A stretch of 32,294 nt of DNA from Sinomonas humi. GTDB taxonomy: Bacteria; Actinomycetota; Actinomycetes; Actinomycetales; Micrococcaceae. The notes beneath the pieces were generated by a model. The model had not been told where the DNA came from and did not search any database. It worked only from the letters and a program-made list of their open reading frames with translations. The position numbers and the translations under genes were made by a program. Each line of letters opens with the position of its first letter. The first letter of the stretch is position 1. Shown in pieces: positions 15,500 to 24,032 of the stretch. Location: contig NZ_JTDL01000078.1 in assembly GCF_000802235.1 (NCBI RefSeq), forward strand, positions 1 through 32,294, in the 5' to 3' direction.

Positions 15500-16151
15500 C
15501 TGGCCGCACTCTGAGCGAGGCCGAAGGGCACTACCAGCGGGGCCGCGCCGCCTACCTCGTCCAGGGCCTGGCCCAGGACGCAGCCTGGGCCGACAGCCGC
15601 TACGCCCGCGCCCTGCATCAGGGCGGCCGAGCCGGCCCAACGGGCCTTCGAACTGGCGCTGCCTCCGCGCTGCACAGGGACGCAGTCCGGTTCCAGTTCC
15701 GAACGGCTCCCGAGCGCATTCGCCTGGGCGGGACGGGCGTCGGCAGCTCTGGATCTGGCCTTTGCCCTCGCCGCCGAGGCCGGGGACCCGGCCCTGGTCG
15801 CAGACCTGGTCGAGACCCGCCTGAACGGGACCGCCCACACCACCCCAGCCGACCAGAACACCATGGACCTGGCCTTCGCCCACCGCGCCTTCGGGATCGA
15901 AGCCGCCGAAGCTGCACCCACCTGCAGGCCCACACCCTTCGCCACCTCCGACCCGGACGAAGGCCTGGCGCTCACCGCTGCGGGCCCCGCCGCCCTCCTA
16001 GCCACCGCCACTCTGCCGGTGGTACCCCCACCCCCGCTCCTGGCAACCGGCCCACAACCCACCAGCCCGTCTGGTTCTGGCCCGCTTCGCTGCCGCACTC
16101 GCTCCTACCGGCCGCCTCTGGAGAACCGGATGGCCCATCCGGACCTGGTGA
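15500..16151 (+). pseudogene. Decayed C-terminal part of a CHAT-associated TPR protein
   Basis: Pieces of one protein appear in shifting frames. LVQGLAQDAAWADSRYARAL matches the region before the C-terminal motif of the TPR protein at 17513-21034 (YRSQGLHLDTAW-type). Next come AEPAQRAFELALP, DAVRFQFRTAPERI, and then AALDLAFALAAEAGDPALVADLVETRLN, matching the DLIExxxN module of both TPR proteins. A Pro-rich linker with LPVVPPPPLL follows. In yet another frame the end reads ARLVLARF ... PIRTW-stop (TGA 16149-16151), the same terminal residues as the intact copies. At least three frameshifts are needed and the N-terminal TPR array is absent. About 165 bp between the relaxase and this remnant hold nothing recognisable. 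Confidence 0.75.
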
Positions 16152-16173
16152 TAACAACGGCCGGTCAATCGTC

Positions 16174-17035
16174 CTAATCGTCGCGGGAAACGGCAGGCGC
16201 GGCGCCCAGCAACAACCCGGATCAGCCGGGTCGGCTACCACTTCCACTTCGGACGGCGAGACGTAGCGCGAGTGGTCGAACCGGTCGATGTTGGGCCAAG
16301 ATCCGATTCGGGGGCCTTTTCCCGCAGCGAGTTCCATCCCGAGCCGCTCCAGGTCCACTGGGTTGAGCCGGGCCAGCCGTGCAGGGGGCGGCACCACTCG
16401 AACGGCACCGCGGAGATACCGTAGCCGGCTCCGAGGAGGCCGCCGGTGATGGCGGCGACGGTATCGGTGTCGTTCCCGCCGCGCGCTGCCTCCTCGAGCG
16501 CGGCCCGGAGGTGCGCGGGGCCCTTGCGCCTGGCAGCGGTGGAGGCGATTGCGCTTCAGGCTCCTTGGAATGCCTCGACTACCCCGCCGTTGTTCGAGAA
16601 GTCCCGCGGCCGGGACGCCTCGGCCACAGTGATGCGCTGCTCCCATAGCCGGACCCGGTCGGTATCCAGAAACGCCAGCCCTGCACGGACGTTGAGCCGA
16701 CTCGTGAGGACGGCGTGGCGAATGGCGAGGCACCACAGGCGAAGGACGTCGGCTCTTCAGACACGCTCCGTGATCTCCGGGTCGCGTCGCGCCTCGCCGC
16801 GGGAACGGACGACGGCGAGTCGACCGCCGCGCCCTTCGTCGCCCATTCCGTGGCTCAGCTCTAGCGGGCTGGACCGGGTGCCGGGAACAGCTCGCTCATG
16901 CGCACCGCGGGCAGGGGAGCGCCGAACTCGTAGCCGGCGCCTGCAGGCATGTGCAACCCTGCGCGGATAGGATTCAACTCCGGCGTACCGCGGATGGCCG
17001 CAAGCCAGAAGAACACGTTGGAGAGGTAGCGTTCA
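16174..17035 (-). pseudogene. ADP-ribosylglycohydrolase-family pseudogene
   Basis: The minus strand carries clear pieces of the ADP-ribosylglycohydrolase (DraG/MacroD-independent ARH) family: NNGGVVEAFQGA, then after an in-frame TGA (16556-16558) SAIAST, then RGGNDTDTVAAITGGLLGA, the family's metal-binding GGDTDT-like signature, then AVPFEW and LHGWPG. One base is missing after HGWPG; the shifted frame continues LNPVDLERLGMELAAG. Another shift leads to LLLGAAPAVSRDD-stop at 16174. The TGA sits where a Trp (TGG) is usual, so it is probably a point nonsense mutation. An upstream segment with NVFFWLAAIRGTPELNPIRAGL is in frame with the start region but is of unclear origin. Several lesions make function unlikely. 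Confidence 0.7.
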
Positions 17036-17066
17036 CGACAAATTCGGTGGGGAAGGCTTGTTGGGA

Positions 17067-17360
17067 ATGGGCATGTTTGGAAATGGCAGGAAGCGACTTT
17101 CGATGATCTGCGTGTACACCCAGCGGGAGAGGGACAACCCCGTCCTGCATGAGCAGGGAAGCTACTTCACTGCCCTCTTGAGGGAAGAATTCAACTCGAC
17201 GGATCGAACCAGTCCCGACAACGGCGGGAGCGCCTACTTCCTGGAGTCCTTCGAACTGGCCGACGGTGGTGACCTTGGGGTCTTCAGGTTGAATGAAAGG
17301 AATCCCTGGAGCGGTCCGGCCTTCGCCCTCGCACCAGGGAACCGGGGCATTTTGGCCTAG
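17067..17360 (+). CDS. Small hypothetical protein
   Basis: A 97-aa open frame whose third codon positions are GC-rich in the middle (CVYTQRERDNPVLHEQGSYF), unlike the longer opposite-strand frame. I recognise no domain. ATG 17067 has GGAAGG about 10 bases upstream; ATG 17073 and TTG codons at 17058 and 17061 are alternatives. It lies in a region of broken genes, so it may itself be a fragment. The gap to 17513 contains a perfect 14-bp palindrome, GCACGGATCCGTGC (17417-17430), of unknown role. Confidence 0.35.
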   Translation: MGMFGNGRKRLSMICVYTQRERDNPVLHEQGSYFTALLREEFNSTDRTSPDNGGSAYFLESFELADGGDLGVFRLNERNPWSGPAFALAPGNRGILA

Positions 17361-17512
17361 TCGGCTCCCTCGCTCTAGGCCCACCCTCAACATCGCCTGA
17401 CCGAATCCTCCGTACGGCACGGATCCGTGCTAAGTCGACCGGGGTTGCCTTCGTTCAGAGACCAGGCAATGCGTGAGGTGAGCTAGCCCGCCTTGCTTGT
17501 GCTGCTTCTTCT

Positions 17513-20500
17513 TCACCAGGTCCGCACGGGTTGCGGGGCTGTGTCGAGTGTGGGGTAGTCATCGGAGCCCCAGGTGTTGAGGGCCGTTCGAGGCCGATGG
17601 TGCGTGGGGATGAGGAGGGGCGGCGGGGGCGAGGCCGGCAGTTCGGCGTCTGCAAGGAGCGAGCCCGTTCCGGCCGTGGCCGGGACGGGGGGCGCTAGTT
17701 CTCTGTGGGCTTGCTCTGTACCTGGCAGGAGGTCCGCGCCGGGTCTGTGGTGTTCGTGGTCACCGGGTGCGGTTTTGTCGATGCCGGCGGTGCTGCGGTG
17801 GCTGGTGGAGTTGATGTGGGCTTCGATCAGGTCCGCGAGGGTGGAGTGCTGTGCGGCTGACGCGGCGAGGTCGAGGGCCACGATCGATGCTTCGCGTGCT
17901 TGGGCTGCCCATTGGATCCGATCGGATGCGCTGCTGAATTGGAATCGCCTGGATTGCAGATACTGAGCCGCTGGTATTGCGAGTTCGAGAGCGGTTTGGA
18001 GAATTTTTGATTTCTTGTCGGGGACGGCTTTCTTGGCACTGTGGTGGTGGAGCAGAAAAGCCCACCGGCTTGAGGTCCAGGCCGTGTCCAAGTGCAGTCC
18101 TTGGCTTCGGTAGAGCTTCACGGCGGTAGTGAACGCGTCCCAGCCGCGGTCCTGTTCCCCGTTGAGGTACAGGACCATGCTGAGGGAACGGTAGGTTCTG
18201 GCTTGATGTTCGACAAGGCCCAGAGCGGCGAATTCGGCGAGGGCGTTGTAGAGCATGGTCTGGGCGGTGCCGTAATGGCCTTGCGCGGCGTCCATGTCGG
18301 CGATGTTGAGCCGTGCTTGCGCGAGCGGTCGTTTCAAGCCTAATTGCATGTAGATAGCGAAGGCGTCGTAGTAGGCGTCCTCGGCTTGTTTCCATCGTCG
18401 TGAGCTTTGGTAGAGGGCGCCCAGGTTGTTCAGGGTGGCTGCAACCTCCGTCTTGCGGTCGAGGTTCCGGAATATGGCCAGGGCCTGCTGGTAGGTCGCT
18501 TCTGCCTCTTGCAGCCTCCGGGAATTCTGGTAGAGGCCGGCCAGGTTGACCATCGTTTGTCCGGCCGATTCGTCCAGGCCCAGCGAACGTCTGGTCTTGA
18601 TGGCCTGAAGGTAGGTGGTTTCGGCGTCCTGCCAGCGTCCTGTTTCCCGCTGTAGGACACCTAGGTTGTTCTGGATGGCTGCGACCTCCTGGCGTAGGCC
18701 CAGGCTTTGGTAGCCTTCGATGGCTTGTCGATGGTGGTATTCGGAGCCTTTCCACCGCCCGGTTTCCCTCAAGAGGTTGCCTAGTTGTGCGTGCGTGCGC
18801 GCGCTGCCTGCCGCCAGGTCGAGCCGTTCGTATACCGCAAGGTTTTTTTGCAAGAGGTCCTCGGCCTCCGGCCAACGTCCGGTGGTCAGGAACAGGGACG
18901 CGAGGTTTCCGCAGTTCAGGGCTGCGTTTTCGTGCAGGTCAAGTCTCTGAAAGAGGTCGATCGCCGACGTGTAGGCAGCTTCGGCTTCTTCCCATCGCTC
19001 GGTCCGGTGGTAGAGATCACCCATGTTGGCGCGTGTGCTGGCCGCGTCCTTGCTGAGGCCAAGTCTTTCGAATTCTCTCCAGGCGTATGCGTAGGCCTCT
19101 TCTGCCTTCTTCCACTGCCCGGCTTCGGAGTAAAGGATGCCCAGGTTCTCCCAGGCCACCGCAGTTTCCTGGGGCAGCCCCAGGCGTTCGAAGCCTTCCC
19201 GCGCCAGCACGAGCACTTGTTCGGCATCTGCCCGGCGTTCTGAATTCCGGTAGAGAGTGCCGAGGTTCAGCCGGGCCCGGGCGATATTCTCGAGAAGCCC
19301 GAGTTGTTGGTAGTCCTCCAGTGTCTGCAGGTAGGCGGCCTCGGCGTCCTGCCACCGCCCCGCGGTCTGGTAGGTTCTGGCCAACGTCTCCCGGGCCAGG
19401 GCTTGTTCGCCGGCTCTGTCGGAGCCGGCGAGGCCATCCACTGCTTCGATGAGAGCCGTCTCCGCCTCATCCCATCGTTCCAAGTGGGTATGGATCCCGC
19501 TGAGGTTCACCTGCACCCTGGCCGCGTCCAGGCCCATGCCGAGGCTTCGGTAGGAATCAAGAGCCTTGCGAAAGGCTGCTTCGGCATCACGCCAACGTCC
19601 GGATCTGGCACGAAGGATGCCCAGATCGTTATGGATGACGGCTTCCTCCGCTGTGGGTCCGACCGGGTTGCATCGTTGCAGGGCTTCTGCGAATTTTTGC
19701 TGCGCTTCCTCCCACCGCCCGGAGTCCCGGTAAAAATTCGCCAGCCTGCCCAACCCGCCAACACTCTCACCGGAGCGCTCTGGACCCTCCAGGGAAAACA
19801 GTTCGAGGTAGGTCTCCTCCGCTTCCTCCCACCGCGCCAGCCGGGTCTGCACATCCGCGAGGCTTCCCAATACCCGGCATGTCGCGTCCATGAGTTCCAG
19901 GCCTTTGAACCCGGCCACGGCTTGAATGATGACGGCTTCGGCGTCGCTCCATCGTCCGCACTCAATGTACAGGTCGCCAAGGTTGTTCAGGGTCTTCGCT
20001 GTGCCCTCGGCAGCGCCCGAACTTTGATACCCTGCGATGGCTTCGCGGTACGCGGTTTCGCTTTTCTCCCAGTTCCCGGCTTTCTTGTGAAGGTTGCCCA
20101 GGTTGTTCCTGGCGCTTGCCTGCTCTTGGGCGAGGCCGAGGTCCTCGAATGCGTCAATGGCCCGTTGATAGGTTTCTACGGCTTCGTCCGTCGCGCCGGC
20201 TTTCGCGTGGAGGTCCGCCAGACGTGTCAGTGTCACGGCCGCGTTCCGCCGGTAGCCGTTGACCTCGTACAGCGAACTCAGCTCGGCGAGGGTGCCGGCG
20301 GCCGCGGACAATTCTTCCGTTTGCTCATACAGGGCAGCCACGTTCTTCATCGCGTCGGCGAGGGCTTGCACATTGTCGGCGGACACCCTCTTGCCCGGGC
20401 TCCACCCGCCAGCGCGCATGTTGAGGTCAAGGCACTGCAGCCACAGGTTGAGCTTCTCTTCGGCATTTCGGCTTGCCTCTGCACTGGTGCGGGCGAGCTG

Positions 20501-21034
20501 CGCAGCCTGGCTATAGTCTCCGTCGTCCCGGAGGCTGCCCGTGACCTCCCGGAGTTCGTCCAATGCCTCATCGATGCGACCCTGCATCCTGAGCGCCGTT
20601 GCGAGAAACGTGCAGGTCAAGGCAGTCACTTCGGGATCTTCAAGGGCAACGGCATGGACCGCTGCGTCCCGCAGGAGCAGCTCCGCTGCTCCGGCGTCGC
20701 CCAGCATCATGTGAGCCAGAGCCAGATTGTGCCCGGCCGCAGCAGATTCACGGTGGAAGCCCTTTGACCCGGTCCAGGGCGCGATCGGCGCCAGAAGCTC
20801 CAGCGCAGCTTGGGGGTTCCTGTCTCTCAAATGCATAACCGTGGCGCTGTTGAAGCATTGAGCGGCGAGGACTTCATATTCAGGGCAGCCGAGGAACTCG
20901 TCACCTGCCGCCTTGTACGTTCGCGCCGCCTCCTGGCAGTCGTCGACGCGGGATAGTCTTGACGCCTCACTCCGCAGCCGGTCAGCCCGCTCGAATATCG
21001 CCTTCCCGTCCAAAGACGCATCCTTCCTCGCCAT
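17513..21034 (-). CDS. Large TPR-repeat protein of the CHAT locus (left copy)
   Basis: A 1173-aa soluble protein. Residues 1-260 are helical without a regular period. From about 265 to 990 there are about 18 tetratricopeptide units of 40 residues with a consensus like NNLG-x-LY-x-x-x-GRW-x-x-AE-x-x-Y-x-x-AI and LGL between units, as in kinesin-light-chain-type TPRs. A C-terminal helical module follows, with RRFQFSSASDRIQWA, ALDLAAS and LADLIEAHINST (about 1067-1077). Then come a His/Pro-rich linker and a 42-residue tail (1132-1173) with LPASPPPPLLIP and the terminal RTW. TPR arrays of this kind sense or scaffold partners of CHAT proteases. The start ATG 21034 has no strong ribosome site; the frame stays open further upstream through a TPR remnant, but that part is not TPR-like. 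Base composition is lower in GC than in the CHAT operon. Confidence 0.85.
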   Translation of the reverse strand: MARKDASLDGKAIFERADRLRSEASRLSRVDDCQEAARTYKAAGDEFLGCPEYEVLAAQCFNSATVMHLRDRNPQAALELLAPIAPWTGSKGFHRESAAAGHNLALAHMMLGDAGAAELLLRDAAVHAVALEDPEVTALTCTFLATALRMQGRIDEALDELREVTGSLRDDGDYSQAAQLARTSAEASRNAEEKLNLWLQCLDLNMRAGGWSPGKRVSADNVQALADAMKNVAALYEQTEELSAAAGTLAELSSLYEVNGYRRNAAVTLTRLADLHAKAGATDEAVETYQRAIDAFEDLGLAQEQASARNNLGNLHKKAGNWEKSETAYREAIAGYQSSGAAEGTAKTLNNLGDLYIECGRWSDAEAVIIQAVAGFKGLELMDATCRVLGSLADVQTRLARWEEAEETYLELFSLEGPERSGESVGGLGRLANFYRDSGRWEEAQQKFAEALQRCNPVGPTAEEAVIHNDLGILRARSGRWRDAEAAFRKALDSYRSLGMGLDAARVQVNLSGIHTHLERWDEAETALIEAVDGLAGSDRAGEQALARETLARTYQTAGRWQDAEAAYLQTLEDYQQLGLLENIARARLNLGTLYRNSERRADAEQVLVLAREGFERLGLPQETAVAWENLGILYSEAGQWKKAEEAYAYAWREFERLGLSKDAASTRANMGDLYHRTERWEEAEAAYTSAIDLFQRLDLHENAALNCGNLASLFLTTGRWPEAEDLLQKNLAVYERLDLAAGSARTHAQLGNLLRETGRWKGSEYHHRQAIEGYQSLGLRQEVAAIQNNLGVLQRETGRWQDAETTYLQAIKTRRSLGLDESAGQTMVNLAGLYQNSRRLQEAEATYQQALAIFRNLDRKTEVAATLNNLGALYQSSRRWKQAEDAYYDAFAIYMQLGLKRPLAQARLNIADMDAAQGHYGTAQTMLYNALAEFAALGLVEHQARTYRSLSMVLYLNGEQDRGWDAFTTAVKLYRSQGLHLDTAWTSSRWAFLLHHHSAKKAVPDKKSKILQTALELAIPAAQYLQSRRFQFSSASDRIQWAAQAREASIVALDLAASAAQHSTLADLIEAHINSTSHRSTAGIDKTAPGDHEHHRPGADLLPGTEQAHRELAPPVPATAGTGSLLADAELPASPPPPLLIPTHHRPRTALNTWGSDDYPTLDTAPQPVRTW

Positions 21035-21384
21035 GGTGAGCCGAGCATACCGGTGGAGGCGTGCCTCGTGTTCGAGGTGGCCGGCCTTCTGGGCCAGAGC
21101 CGGGCGCGGGCGTCCCGTCGCCCTTCCCGGAATCCGCGAGCGGGACCAGAGGGCGTAGCGGGTGGGTGTTCCAGGGGACCCGGAGACCGTGGGCCGATCC
21201 CGTCTGGACAGCAGGGCCGTGGTCCCGGCGGCGGTGGGGCCGGGGCATCGGCAGGGCCCAGGGGTGGTTAAGGGGTGGGGGTGCGGGCCCAGGCGGCTTC
21301 GGCGCCCTCGATCCAATAGCGCGCGCCACAGCCAGAGGGCCTTCCGGTGCTGTCCCGGCGGCGTCGCCCTCTCGTGCTGGGGTG

Positions 21385-21849
21385 GGGTGCTGTTGAGGTG
21401 GGCTTCGACCAGGTCCGCCACCATGATCCTGTGACACATCTGTGGGACGTGAGGCACGGCGTCTTCAGAGATCGAGTTGCCGCGGACTAGGCCGAGTTGC
21501 TTGAGGCCGCGGCCTCCTCCAACCGCCCCGCCTCCTGGTGCACGATCCCGAGGTTCCTGCGGACCGTGGCCTGGTCCGCGGGCAGGCCCAGCTGGGTGTA
21601 CAGGTCCAGGGCGGCCCCGTACTCGGTCCGTGCCTCCGCCCACCGCCCCGCCATTTCGAACAGGTCGCCGATTCCTTCGTGCACGTCGGCGGCGAGGCGG
21701 AGGACCGCAGCCCCCTCGGGGGTATCTGGCACAGCCCTCAGCACCTGAATGATGGTTCGGAGCTCCCCCCTGATTTGCTCTGGGGCCATGATGCTGTCTG
21801 CGAGGCTGTCAAGGAGGCGTTGCAGGCGGTCGGACGGGTCGTCTTCCAC
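21385..21849 (-). pseudogene. Internally deleted TPR gene remnant
   Basis: A GTG start at 21849 with AAGGAGG 7 bases upstream opens a 120-codon frame (to TAG 21487-21489). It contains a TPR-like segment, GDLFEMAGRWAEARTEYGAAL and LGLPADQATVRRNLGIVHQEAG, equivalent to the N-terminal units of the TPR family. Past the stop, another frame resumes with VADLVEAHLNST (about 21385-21420), the C-terminal module motif of the same family. So the middle of the gene was lost. Downstream to 21035 the Pro-rich linker may persist in degraded form (PAPPPL). The 120-aa piece could still be translated as a short TPR peptide. Confidence 0.65.
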
Positions 21850-21883
21850 GGATAGGCCTCCTTCCTTCCATTCTCTTCCGCAA

Positions 21884-21903
21884 GGCCCGCAAGTGCACGG
21901 GCC
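21884..21903. terminator. Hairpin after the 613-aa gene
   Basis: GGCCCG and CGGGCC flank an 8-base loop, 116 bp downstream of the stop of the minus-strand gene ending at 22019. There is no T-run. It is a weak terminator candidate. Confidence 0.3.
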
Positions 21904-22018
21904 GAGGCGGCCTGCCACTTTCTCGGGGGCGAAGCCGGCGGCGGAGTGGCCGTTCCTTGAGGAGTGGCTCGCACAAGGGGAGGCCCAGCAGCGGGCTGAT
22001 GCGGGCAGTGCGGGCCCG

Positions 22019-23860
22019 TCAGGGGACCAGGCGGCCAGGTGATCCGGAGGCGGAGTTCGGGTAGTCGTCGTGGATGTTCACAGTCGAGATCTCGAACGAC
22101 CCGTCGGGCAGGCTCCAGTAGTGCAGCCTGAGGGCCGCGGGGGTGTTGTTCTCGATTCTTGCCCGCCAGGCCAGGGCGCCGTCCCAGCGCTGGAGCTGCT
22201 TCTGCTTGGTCTTCTTCGTGCACAGGGGCTTGATGCTCAGGGTTCGCCATCGTTCCTCTCGGCGGATGAGGATGTCGACAATGGTCTCGAGGGCCTTGCT
22301 GCGGCGGTCACCGGCGACTGCGGAGGCATCGAGGGTGGCTGGCAGGTCGGGGCCGATCCAGTAGCGGGACGGAGCGGGGTAGCGGTCCTTGTCGGTGGCT
22401 AGGACGTAGCGGGCCCAGGTCGTGTAGATCTCGTGTCTGAGGCCTTCGAAGGGGTCGGCGAAGAGCTCCCGCTGAGGCTCGGCTGCGGCCGTTCTGGCGA
22501 GGGCCTTGAGCTTCTTCTTCAGCCCTCCGACTTCGGTCCGCAGGCGCCGGATCTCCTGATCGGCCCTGTCCAGCTGGTGTTTGAGCTCGGTGCCCTCCTG
22601 GAGTGCCGTGGCAAGCTGGGAGGCCATCCGGGCCCGGGCCGCCTCGGTGGGCTGGGCGTCATGGGCCGTGTGCACGCGGCCGGCTTGCGGGGCGGGCACC
22701 GGGCCCGGGGCCTCCCGGCGGTCTGATGCTGCCTCGGTCGAAGGGACTTCTGGCACCGCAGGGTCCTCGGCCTCCGGCGGCTGGGCCGCTCCGACTGAGG
22801 GGGAGGTGGGCGACGAATCCGGGTCTCGGGTTCCCGGGGCTTCCGGTTCCGCTGCGGCTGCTGGGGGGGCGTCAGCGGCACGGGTTGGGGCCGGCGCGTC
22901 AGGGGGGGCGGCGTCCGGCTCTGTGTCGGGCGGGCTCATCTGGCCTTGGGCTGCAGGGAGGGGCTTGGGGAGCGATCGGCCGAGAGCGAGCCATGGCGGG
23001 CCCTCGGCGAGGAGCGGTGGGGCCTCGGCGGTGGGATGCTCGGCTGCCTCGGTCAGGGAGAGCCGGACTGCTCCGGATTCGTGGTAGTAGAGGGCGCACA
23101 CGACCTCGCCCTCCTCGGCGACCCCCTCGGGGACGGGGACGGTCCAGGTCGATCCGGGGAAGAGGGTGAGTTCGGCTGTGCTGGCGGTGATGTTCCGGGC
23201 CAGGGCCAGGACGGTGCTGCCGGGCCGGTAGACGAGGCTGAGGCGGTGGCGGATGAGCGCTGGTGCGATGTCGATCATTCCCTCGGGCAGCGGGATGCCG
23301 GTGACGCGCTGCCCTACTGCGAGATACCACTCGGGCGGGATCCCGGGCAGTGTGTTGTCTGCGTTGATGGTGACCAGTGCGCCGTCCTCGGCGGTGGCCA
23401 GGGCGTGCCCGTCCGGGATGAAGCCGCGCACGGTGACGGTGCGGGGACCCGGATCCGGGGTGGTGCCCGTTCCTGCGGCCTTCTTGGCAGCGCACCCCAG
23501 GGCGTCGTCCATTGCCCTGAGGGCGGCGGCCTCGGCCGAGCGGCGGTCGAAGGCGACGCGGGGCCTGAACCGTGGAGGGGCGCCGCCTGCGAGGGCGTGG
23601 GGCTCGTAGACGCGCGCCGCGTTGCCGTATACGCCGGCCTGGGGGGGCAGGAGTCCTGCGAGCCCGTGCGCGGCCGTGTCGTCCAGGACGAGGACGGCGG
23701 CGATGCCCTTCAGGTCGCGTTCGAGGCCCTTGGCGTCGATGACGGCCTCGGGGGCGTGGCGGTTCTGGGAGACGACCACGACCGGGTCACGCCGTCCCGC
23801 GCGGAGGATCTCCTTGGCCACCGTGTCGCCGGCCATCGTCGCGGTCGCGGTGGGTGCCAT
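22019..23860 (-). CDS. Unknown multidomain protein of the CHAT locus (613 aa)
   Basis: I do not recognise the family. Visible layout: an N-terminal alpha/beta part (1-125) with DPVVVVSQNRHAPEAVIDAKG, a VLVLDD strand and VYGNAARVYEP; a beta-rich part (about 138-275) with VTVRGFIPDGHALAT that could be small barrels; a disordered Pro/Ala/Glu-rich linker (about 300-400); a coiled coil (405-460) with LKHQLDRADQEIRRLRTEV; and a C-terminal domain (465-613) with PSRYWIGPDLPATLDAS, VDILIRREERW and LHYWSLPDGSFEIS. ATG 23860 has a perfect GAGGAGG 5 bases upstream and is preferred over ATG 23902 or TTG 23923. It is divergent from the CHAT operon across 172 bp, so it may be co-regulated with it. No catalytic motif is evident; an adaptor or sensor role is possible. 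Confidence 0.75.
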   Translation of the reverse strand: MAPTATATMAGDTVAKEILRAGRRDPVVVVSQNRHAPEAVIDAKGLERDLKGIAAVLVLDDTAAHGLAGLLPPQAGVYGNAARVYEPHALAGGAPPRFRPRVAFDRRSAEAAALRAMDDALGCAAKKAAGTGTTPDPGPRTVTVRGFIPDGHALATAEDGALVTINADNTLPGIPPEWYLAVGQRVTGIPLPEGMIDIAPALIRHRLSLVYRPGSTVLALARNITASTAELTLFPGSTWTVPVPEGVAEEGEVVCALYYHESGAVRLSLTEAAEHPTAEAPPLLAEGPPWLALGRSLPKPLPAAQGQMSPPDTEPDAAPPDAPAPTRAADAPPAAAAEPEAPGTRDPDSSPTSPSVGAAQPPEAEDPAVPEVPSTEAASDRREAPGPVPAPQAGRVHTAHDAQPTEAARARMASQLATALQEGTELKHQLDRADQEIRRLRTEVGGLKKKLKALARTAAAEPQRELFADPFEGLRHEIYTTWARYVLATDKDRYPAPSRYWIGPDLPATLDASAVAGDRRSKALETIVDILIRREERWRTLSIKPLCTKKTKQKQLQRWDGALAWRARIENNTPAALRLHYWSLPDGSFEISTVNIHDDYPNSASGSPGRLVP

Positions 23861-24032
23861 GAGGACCTCCTCGGTGGTGTGTTCTCCAAGACAGTCCACC
23901 ATGGCCGGGGCCTCTGCCGCCAACAGTGCCCTGCTCTACACAGGTAATGCATCCCGGGAAGATGGCCGACGGCAGCGGGAGGGGTTAGTCTTCCGACAAC
24001 GGATCCAGCGGGCAAGGGGGAACCAGCGCACC
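23861..24032. promoter_or_regulatory. Divergent promoter region of the CHAT locus
   Basis: This 172-bp gap must hold promoters for the 613-aa gene and for the three-gene + strand operon. TAGTCT at 23986-23991 is a possible -10 element for the + operon, placing a start about 35 bp before ATG 24033. No convincing -35 element or operator repeat was found. Confidence 0.35.

Noticed and set aside
16974-17420. A 148-codon minus-strand frame
   Set aside because: Third-position GC favours the + strand frame in the same place; part of it also overlaps the end of the ADP-ribosylglycohydrolase pseudogene in another frame.
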